From assembly GCF_017104715.1 (NCBI RefSeq), contig NZ_JAAGPI010000047.1, positions 1 to 64,000 on the forward strand: a stretch of 64,000 nucleotides of DNA, written 5' to 3'. The translations under genes and the position numbers were made by a program. This DNA comes from Burkholderia sp. Ac-20365. GTDB lineage: Bacteria > Pseudomonadota > Gammaproteobacteria > Burkholderiales > Burkholderiaceae. The notes beneath the pieces are model-generated. The model had not been told where the DNA came from. It saw only the letters and a list, made by a program, of their open reading frames with translations, and made no database searches. Positions 59,228 through 64,000 of the stretch are shown piece by piece (the first letter of the stretch is position 1; each line of letters opens with the position of its first letter).

Positions 59228-59569
59228 ATGAGCACGTTGCCCCATTGTCCGCAATGCAATTCAGAGTTCACGTACGAAGATGGCGGCGTCTATATCTGCC
59301 CGGAATGTGCGCATGAATGGTCGGCTCAGGCAGTGACGCAAACCGAACCGCCCGCGAAGATCTATCGCGATTCCGCAGGGAATGTGTTGCAGGACGGCGA
59401 TACCGTCACTGTCATCAAGGACCTGAAGCTGAAGGGCTCGGGCGGCGTGATCAAGATGGGCACCAAGGTTAAAAATATCCGGCTGGTGGACAGCGATCAC
59501 GATATCGATTGCAAGATCGATGGCTTTGGCGCCATGAGTCTGAAATCGGAATTCGTCAAGAAAGTGTGA
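59228..59569 (+). CDS. phnA: PhnA/YjdM family zinc-ribbon protein
   Basis: A 113-residue protein with an N-terminal zinc ribbon (Cys7, Cys10, Cys24 and Cys27 in CPQC and CPEC) and a C-terminal barrel domain (NVLQDGDTVTVIKDLKLKGS, KNIRLVDSDHDIDCKIDGFG). It aligns along its length with E. coli YjdM, historically called PhnA; despite that name the phosphonate role is not supported for YjdM itself. It is a single gene converging with the response-regulator gene. Confidence 0.92.
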   Translation: MSTLPHCPQCNSEFTYEDGGVYICPECAHEWSAQAVTQTEPPAKIYRDSAGNVLQDGDTVTVIKDLKLKGSGGVIKMGTKVKNIRLVDSDHDIDCKIDGFGAMSLKSEFVKKV

Positions 59570-59577
59570 GCCGCCGC

Positions 59578-60219
59578 TCAACCGGTGCGCCGATGCTCGA
59601 CCGCAAACTTGATCAGCTCGGCCTGCCCTTCTATCTCGAGTTTGCGTTTCAGATTCAGCCGGTGCGTTTCGACGGTGCGCACCGACAGATTATTGCGCTG
59701 TGCGATCTGCTTGCTCGATAGCCCTTCGGCAAGCTGATCGAGAATATCGCGCTCGCGCGGCGTCAGACGTTCGATTGGGTCGCGCATCGCCGAAGCATGG
59801 ATCAGCCGCGCGCTCAATCCTTCGCTGAAATAGGTCTTGCCTTCGAGCACCGCCCCGATCGCGCGGATGATCTCCGCACCGGGTGAATCCTTCAGCACGT
59901 AGCCGCTTGCGCCCGCGCGCACCGCTTGCGTCACGTATTCGACGTTATCGTGCATCGACAGCATGAGCACGCGGATGCCGGGATGGCGCTCATGAAACAG
60001 CGCCGCAAGCTGGATGCCGTTCATGCCGCGCATGCCGACGTCCATCAGCACGAGGTCCGGCTCATGCGTGGCCGCGAGCGCCAGCGCTTCGTCGGCGTTG
60101 CCCGCTTCGCCGACTACCGTGAAACCCGGCACGGCGTCCAGACGCGCGCGCAAGCCATCGCGCACGAGCGGATGATCATCGACGAGAATCAGGCGCGCCG
60201 CGCCCGTTGGACTGTTCAT
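59578..60219 (-). CDS. NarL/FixJ-type response regulator
   Basis: A 213-residue regulator with an N-terminal receiver (acidic Asp14 and Asp15, phospho-acceptor Asp60, Lys in GYVLKDSP) and a C-terminal LuxR helix-turn-helix (LTPRERDILDQLAEGLSSKQ, IAQRNNLSVRTVETHRLNLK). Its ATG overlaps the sensor kinase stop (ATGA), so the pair is made together. It is likely to bind near the divergent cstA promoter, where three TACGTAG repeats lie; that link is inference. Confidence 0.93.
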   Translation of the reverse strand: MNSPTGAARLILVDDHPLVRDGLRARLDAVPGFTVVGEAGNADEALALAATHEPDLVLMDVGMRGMNGIQLAALFHERHPGIRVLMLSMHDNVEYVTQAVRAGASGYVLKDSPGAEIIRAIGAVLEGKTYFSEGLSARLIHASAMRDPIERLTPRERDILDQLAEGLSSKQIAQRNNLSVRTVETHRLNLKRKLEIEGQAELIKFAVEHRRTG

Positions 60220-61631
60220 GAATGATCTGCCTGCATTTCGATGTCAAGCGCTTCCTGTGCGAAGAGCGGCACGCTTGCGGTAACGATGGTATGGCCGGGC
60301 CGCGACGCGAGTTGCAACTCGCCGTGCAGCGCTTCGAGCCGCTCGCGCATGTTGCGCAAGCCGACGCCCGCGCTCGGGTCCGCCTGTACGCGCTCGACAT
60401 CGAAGCCGCGACCGTCGTCGCTGATCGCCAACGTGACGCGATGCGCCGAAATATCCAGCGATACAGCCGCCTGTGTGGCCTGCGCATGCCGGAAGATATT
60501 GGTCAACGCTTCCTGCGCGATACGGAACAGCGCCGTCTTCACCGTGTCGGGCAATTGCGTCGCGTGATCGTGCGCGATCTGCGTGAAGCCGATGGCGACA
60601 TGACTTTGCGCGCTCAGTTCGCGCGTGAGTTGTTCGAGCGCGGCGGCAAGACCGAGATCGTCGAGCATCGAAGGACGCAGCGCATGCGAGATGCGGCGCA
60701 CTTCGCGCAACGCATCGCCAAGCCGCCCGATGCCTGTCGATAGCGCCGCTTCTGCCGGCTGCACGCGCGGCTCGCTCACTTCGAAACGCGCGAGCGCAGA
60801 CTCCAGCAGCAGCTTCACCGAAACGAGCATCTGGCTGATGCCGTCATGCAATTCACGCGACAGCCGCGCCCGTTCGTTTTCCTGCGATTCGACCACCTGC
60901 TGCGCGAGACGCTTGAGCTTTGCGTCCGCGCTACGGTATTCGCTGACGTTCAGCACCAGCGCGCACAGCGCAATCACACACAGCCCGGCAAGCGCGATTG
61001 CGCCGATCCACAGCATCGTGTGTTCGATATCGGACGACGCGCGCTGATCGATACGCGCCAGCGTCGTGTCGACATCGTCGAGATAGATGCCTGTGCCGAG
61101 CATCCAGCCCCAGCGCGGCAGCGGCACGACGTAGCCGAGCTTCGGCGCGAGCTTGCCTGTCGACGGACGATGCCACACATAACGCACATAGCCGCCGCCC
61201 TGGGCCGCGGCCGCGATCAGTTGCTGGATGGTCAGCGAGCCGGCGGGATCGCGCAAGGTCCACAGATCGCGCCCGACCAGATCGGGCTCGCGCGGATGCA
61301 TCAGCGAGCGGCCGTGCATGTCGTAGACGAAGAAATACCCGTCCTGGCCGAAGTCCATTTTTTCGAGCATCGCGAGCGCGCGGTTGCGCAGGATCGCGTC
61401 GTCGCGTGCGTTGGTGCCGGCTTCGTCGTAGAGCGGCTTGATCGCGCTGGTGGCGAGGTCGACGTAGTGGCGCAGCTCGATTTCCTTGCTCGCCATATAG
61501 GCCGACTGCGTGGTGTCGTGCTGCGCGCTCGCCAGCGACGTGGCCTGATGGCGCACGCCGAGCGCAATGCCCGCGATGGCGGCCAGAAACGGCACGATGG
61601 CGAGCAGGAAGATCTTTGCCTTGAGTTTCAT
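60216..61631 (-). CDS. Membrane sensor histidine kinase with Cache domain
   Basis: A 471-residue kinase. Transmembrane helix 1 is at about 7-26 and helix 2 at about 207-230, enclosing a periplasmic single-Cache domain (DGYFFVYDMHGRSLMHPREP at 97-116, then WGWMLGTGIYLDDVD). HisKA_3 follows with phospho-acceptor His262 in SRELHDGISQML. The ATPase has RIAQEALTNIFRHAQ (N box), ISDDGRGFDVE and GVGLRNMRERLEALHG. Cache domains of this class bind small carboxylates. Its position opposite cstA suggests pyruvate or a peptide/amino-acid signal, as BtsSR does for BtsT, though the kinase type differs. Confidence 0.92.
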   Translation of the reverse strand: MKLKAKIFLLAIVPFLAAIAGIALGVRHQATSLASAQHDTTQSAYMASKEIELRHYVDLATSAIKPLYDEAGTNARDDAILRNRALAMLEKMDFGQDGYFFVYDMHGRSLMHPREPDLVGRDLWTLRDPAGSLTIQQLIAAAAQGGGYVRYVWHRPSTGKLAPKLGYVVPLPRWGWMLGTGIYLDDVDTTLARIDQRASSDIEHTMLWIGAIALAGLCVIALCALVLNVSEYRSADAKLKRLAQQVVESQENERARLSRELHDGISQMLVSVKLLLESALARFEVSEPRVQPAEAALSTGIGRLGDALREVRRISHALRPSMLDDLGLAAALEQLTRELSAQSHVAIGFTQIAHDHATQLPDTVKTALFRIAQEALTNIFRHAQATQAAVSLDISAHRVTLAISDDGRGFDVERVQADPSAGVGLRNMRERLEALHGELQLASRPGHTIVTASVPLFAQEALDIEMQADHS

Positions 61632-61654
61632 CTGCGGAAAACCGGTCGGACAGC

Positions 61655-61704
61655 CTACGTAGTTCTACGTAGCGCGCTTACGTAGTTGTGCGCTTGTGGC
61701 GCAC
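61655..61704. promoter_or_regulatory. TACGTAG repeat cluster between the kinase and cstA genes
   Basis: CTACGTAG at 61655-61662 and 61665-61672 and TTACGTAG at 61678-61685, i.e. three copies of a TACGTA palindrome within 31 bases. GTGCGC-N5-GCGCAC follows at 61688-61704. The cluster starts 24 bases upstream of the kinase ATG and about 150 bases upstream of cstA, so it could control either. Confidence 0.6.
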
Positions 61705-61832
61705 ACGACGAACACGAATACTACACGCCCATGAGCATGGCACACCTTCGACCATGCGCGGCGCTTCAAAAGGCGCCGCATTGGGCCTCGTCGGCGGCGC
61801 TGGCGGGCATGCAAACAATTATGGAGACTCCC

Positions 61833-63911
61833 ATGAACCGGGCATCCAGTTTACTCATCTGGACAGCGGTCGCGCTACTCGGCGCGTTCGCGTTCGGCAC
61901 CATCGCGCTCGCGCACGGCGAGAAGGTCAGCGCCCTCTGGGTCGTGATCGCCGCAGTCTGCGTCTACCTCATCGCTTATCGCTTCTACAGCCGCTTTATC
62001 GCGAACCACGTCGTGCAGCTCGACGGCCAGCGCATGACGCCCGCCGTGCGGCACAACGACGGCCTCGACTACGTGCCGACCAACAAATACGTGCTGTTCG
62101 GCCACCACTTCGCGGCGATCGCAGGCGCGGGCCCGCTGGTCGGCCCGGTGCTGGCCGCGCAGATGGGCTACGTGCCCGGCATGCTGTGGATTCTCGCGGG
62201 CGTCGTGTTTGCTGGCGCCGTGCAGGACTTCATCGTGCTGTTCATCTCGACGCGCCGCGACGGACGTTCGCTCGGCGATCTCGTGAAGATGGAGCTTGGC
62301 ACCGTGCCTGGCGTGATCGCGCTGTTCGGCGCGTTCCTGATCATGGTGATCATTCTTGCCGTGCTCGCGCTGATCGTCGTGAAGGCATTGACGAATTCGC
62401 CGTGGGGCACGTTCACGGTCGCTGCGACGATTCCGATTGCGCTTTTCATGGGCGTCTACACGCGCTTCATCCGGCCGGGCCGCATCGGCGAAGTGTCGAT
62501 CATCGGCTTCGTGCTGCTGATGGCATCGATCGCGTTCGGCCAGAGCGTGCATGATTCCCCGGCGCTCGCTGCATGGTTCACGTTCAGCGGCACGCAACTC
62601 ACGTGGATTCTGATCGGCTACGGCTTCGTCGCCTCCGTGCTGCCCGTGTGGCTGCTGCTCGCGCCGCGCGATTACCTGTCGACGTTCCTGAAGATCGGCA
62701 CGATCCTGGGTCTTGCGATCGGCATTCTCGTCGTCGCACCGGAACTGAAGATGCCCGCGCTGACGAAGTTCGTCGACGGCACGGGCCCGGTGTGGTCGGG
62801 CAATCTGTTCCCGTTCCTCTTCATCACGATCGCTTGCGGTGCAGTGTCGGGTTTCCACGCACTGATCTCGTCGGGCACGACGCCGAAGCTGCTCGATAAC
62901 GAAAAGAACGCGCGCTTCATCGGTTATGGCGCGATGCTGATGGAGTCGTTCGTCGCGATCATGGCGCTGGTGGCGGCTGCCGTGATCGAGCCGGGCATCT
63001 ACTTCGCGATGAACGCGCCGGCTGCCGTACTCGGCTCGACGCCGGATGCCGTCGCACAGACCGTGTCGCAATGGGGCTTCGTGCTGACGCCGGACATGCT
63101 GACGCAAACCGCGAAGGCCGTCGGCGAAACGACGATCGTCGCGCGCGCTGGTGGCGCACCGACGCTCGCGGTGGGCATGGCGCAGATTCTGCACCAGGTG
63201 ATTGGTGGCCAGGCGATGATGGCGTTTTGGTATCACTTTGCGATTCTGTTCGAAGCGCTCTTCATCCTTACCGCTGTCGATGCGGGCACGCGTGCCGGTC
63301 GCTTCATGTTGCAGGATCTGCTGGGCACGTTCCACCCTGCCTTGAAGCGCACGGAATCGCTGCCGGCGAACCTGATCGCGACGGCGCTGTGCGTGGCCGC
63401 GTGGGGTTACTTCCTGTATCAGGGCGTGGTCGATCCGCTGGGCGGCATCAACACGCTGTGGCCGCTGTTCGGCATTTCGAACCAGATGCTGGCGGGTATC
63501 GCGCTGGTGCTCGGCACGGTAGTGCTGTTCAAGATGAAGCGTGAGCGCTTCGCGTGGGTCACGCTGGTGCCGACGGTGTGGCTCTTGATCTGCACGATGA
63601 CGGCTGGCTGGCAGAAGATTTTCGACGCGAATCCGAAGGTTGGGTTTCTTGCTCACGCTGCCAAGTTGGGCGCTGCTGCCGATGCGGGCAAGATCGTCGC
63701 GCCGGCGAAGTCGATCGAGCAGATGCATCGGATCATGTTCAATGACTATGTCGATGCGGCGCTGGCTGGGCTGTTCATTTTTGTTGTTGTCAGTGTCGTG
63801 TTTTATGGGGTTCTCGCGGTGGTTCGTGCGCGTCGCGCGGATCGGCCTACTGTTCGCGAAACGCCGTTTGAGGTTTTGCCCGCCGGGCAGACGGTTAGCG
63901 GGTCGCACTGA
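61833..63911 (+). CDS. cstA: CstA-family carbon-starvation peptide/pyruvate transporter
   Basis: A 692-residue inner-membrane transporter with about 16-18 helices. The CstA N-terminal block is plain: VVIAAVCVYLIAYRFYSRFI, PTNKYVLFGHHFAAIAGAGP, LVGPVLAAQMGYVPGMLWIL, FIVLFISTRRDGRSLGDLVK. FHALISSGTTPKLLDNEKNA, FWYHFAILFEALFILTAVDA, GTRAGRFMLQDLLG and LWPLFGISNQMLAGIAL follow. CstA and BtsT import peptides and pyruvate. GGAG precedes the ATG at 61833; the longer frame back to 61686 is non-coding. The small partner gene follows 14 bases later. Confidence 0.95.
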   Translation: MNRASSLLIWTAVALLGAFAFGTIALAHGEKVSALWVVIAAVCVYLIAYRFYSRFIANHVVQLDGQRMTPAVRHNDGLDYVPTNKYVLFGHHFAAIAGAGPLVGPVLAAQMGYVPGMLWILAGVVFAGAVQDFIVLFISTRRDGRSLGDLVKMELGTVPGVIALFGAFLIMVIILAVLALIVVKALTNSPWGTFTVAATIPIALFMGVYTRFIRPGRIGEVSIIGFVLLMASIAFGQSVHDSPALAAWFTFSGTQLTWILIGYGFVASVLPVWLLLAPRDYLSTFLKIGTILGLAIGILVVAPELKMPALTKFVDGTGPVWSGNLFPFLFITIACGAVSGFHALISSGTTPKLLDNEKNARFIGYGAMLMESFVAIMALVAAAVIEPGIYFAMNAPAAVLGSTPDAVAQTVSQWGFVLTPDMLTQTAKAVGETTIVARAGGAPTLAVGMAQILHQVIGGQAMMAFWYHFAILFEALFILTAVDAGTRAGRFMLQDLLGTFHPALKRTESLPANLIATALCVAAWGYFLYQGVVDPLGGINTLWPLFGISNQMLAGIALVLGTVVLFKMKRERFAWVTLVPTVWLLICTMTAGWQKIFDANPKVGFLAHAAKLGAAADAGKIVAPAKSIEQMHRIMFNDYVDAALAGLFIFVVVSVVFYGVLAVVRARRADRPTVRETPFEVLPAGQTVSGSH

Positions 63912-63925
63912 ACGGAGTGTTGCCA

Positions 63926-64000
63926 ATGTTCTCTGGATTGCGGGATGACGTGCGCAACGCCGGAAAGTATCTCGGGCAGGCCATGCGGTTGATGGTCGGT
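63926..64000 (+). CDS. YbdD/YjiX-type small protein, 5' part
   Basis: The first 25 codons lie inside the window and the gene continues past the right edge. NAGKYLGQAMRLMVG matches the start of the YbdD/YjiX family (about 65 residues), which always accompanies cstA/btsT genes and is thought to assist transport. GGAG lies nine bases before the ATG, and the gene is on the cstA transcript. Confidence 0.85.
   Translation, partial: MFSGLRDDVRNAGKYLGQAMRLMVG

Noticed and set aside
61875..63926. A 683-codon open frame on the minus strand
   Set aside because: It is antisense to cstA with Arg/His-rich low-complexity translation; a shadow of a high-GC gene.
1..64000. CRISPR arrays, tRNA or rRNA genes, insertion sequences, prophage genes
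   Set aside because: I saw no regularly spaced repeats, tRNA-like cloverleaf with a T-arm, transposase, integrase or phage structural gene in either strand.

Overview
The window looks like chromosome of a beta-proteobacterium of the Burkholderia sensu lato group, most likely Paraburkholderia or Caballeronia. The evidence is high GC with strong GC3 codon bias, close resemblance of many proteins to Burkholderiaceae families (DUF3348, the DUF1269-type small membrane protein, CGNR regulators, the Burkholderia-order contact-dependent inhibition locus) and a rich catabolic and sulfur-scavenging gene content. I see no rRNA, tRNA, CRISPR array, insertion sequence or prophage.

Layout. 1-3 kb: end of a DUF3348 gene, a zinc alcohol dehydrogenase and a lipoprotein nucleoside hydrolase, all on the minus strand. 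3.1-8.1 kb: a tight plus-strand operon (penicillin-acylase-family hydrolase, diacylglycerol-kinase-like lipid kinase, metallophosphoesterase, PAP2 phosphatase) whose genes overlap by 1-4 bases. 8.1-10.2 kb: EamA transporter and two small envelope or stress proteins. 10.4-11.8 kb: adenosine-specific kinase family protein plus Ap4A phosphorylase. 11.9-17.6 kb: a cluster resembling bacterial itaconate catabolism (MaoC-type hydratase, acyl-CoA dehydrogenase, class III CoA-transferase, MFS transporter, LysR regulator). A CitE-type lyase that could complete the pathway lies at 24.2-25.0 kb, joined to etfBA. Between these parts, at 17.9-24.1 kb, sits a two-partner-secretion locus in the Burkholderia bcpA-I-B order, with an unusually short TpsA, a small membrane protein as candidate immunity protein, and the TpsB transporter.

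27-35 kb holds redox and electrophile-related genes: two Old Yellow Enzyme homologues, an MDR oxidoreductase, a VOC protein, an SRPBCC protein, two LysR regulators and an Rrf2 repressor. The Rrf2 gene shares a 23-bp dyad with the OYE gene next to it. 35.5-50.1 kb is a large organosulfur-scavenging region with two complete SsuABC-type importers, three luciferase-like flavin monooxygenases (one a clear SsuD) and four SfnB/DszC-like acyl-CoA-dehydrogenase-fold flavoproteins. Three minus-strand transcription units here share a promoter-like motif followed by a leader hairpin. 50.1-55.5 kb holds a gene fragment, an MFS transporter, a CGNR regulator, an Asp-nucleophile alpha/beta hydrolase, an MDR reductase and an SDR lacking the usual lysine. 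55.5-59.6 kb holds DUF2182, DUF899, a helix-turn-helix protein, a beta-propeller protein and PhnA/YjdM. 59.6-64 kb holds a NarL-type two-component system divergent from the CstA peptide/pyruvate transporter, followed by the start of its small YbdD-type partner.

The most interesting items are the compact CDI-like locus with an apparently membrane-active toxin and membrane immunity protein inside an itaconate-like locus, the repeated promoter-plus-hairpin arrangement in the sulfur region, the Rrf2/OYE operator pair, and the triple TACGTAG palindrome between the sensor kinase and cstA.
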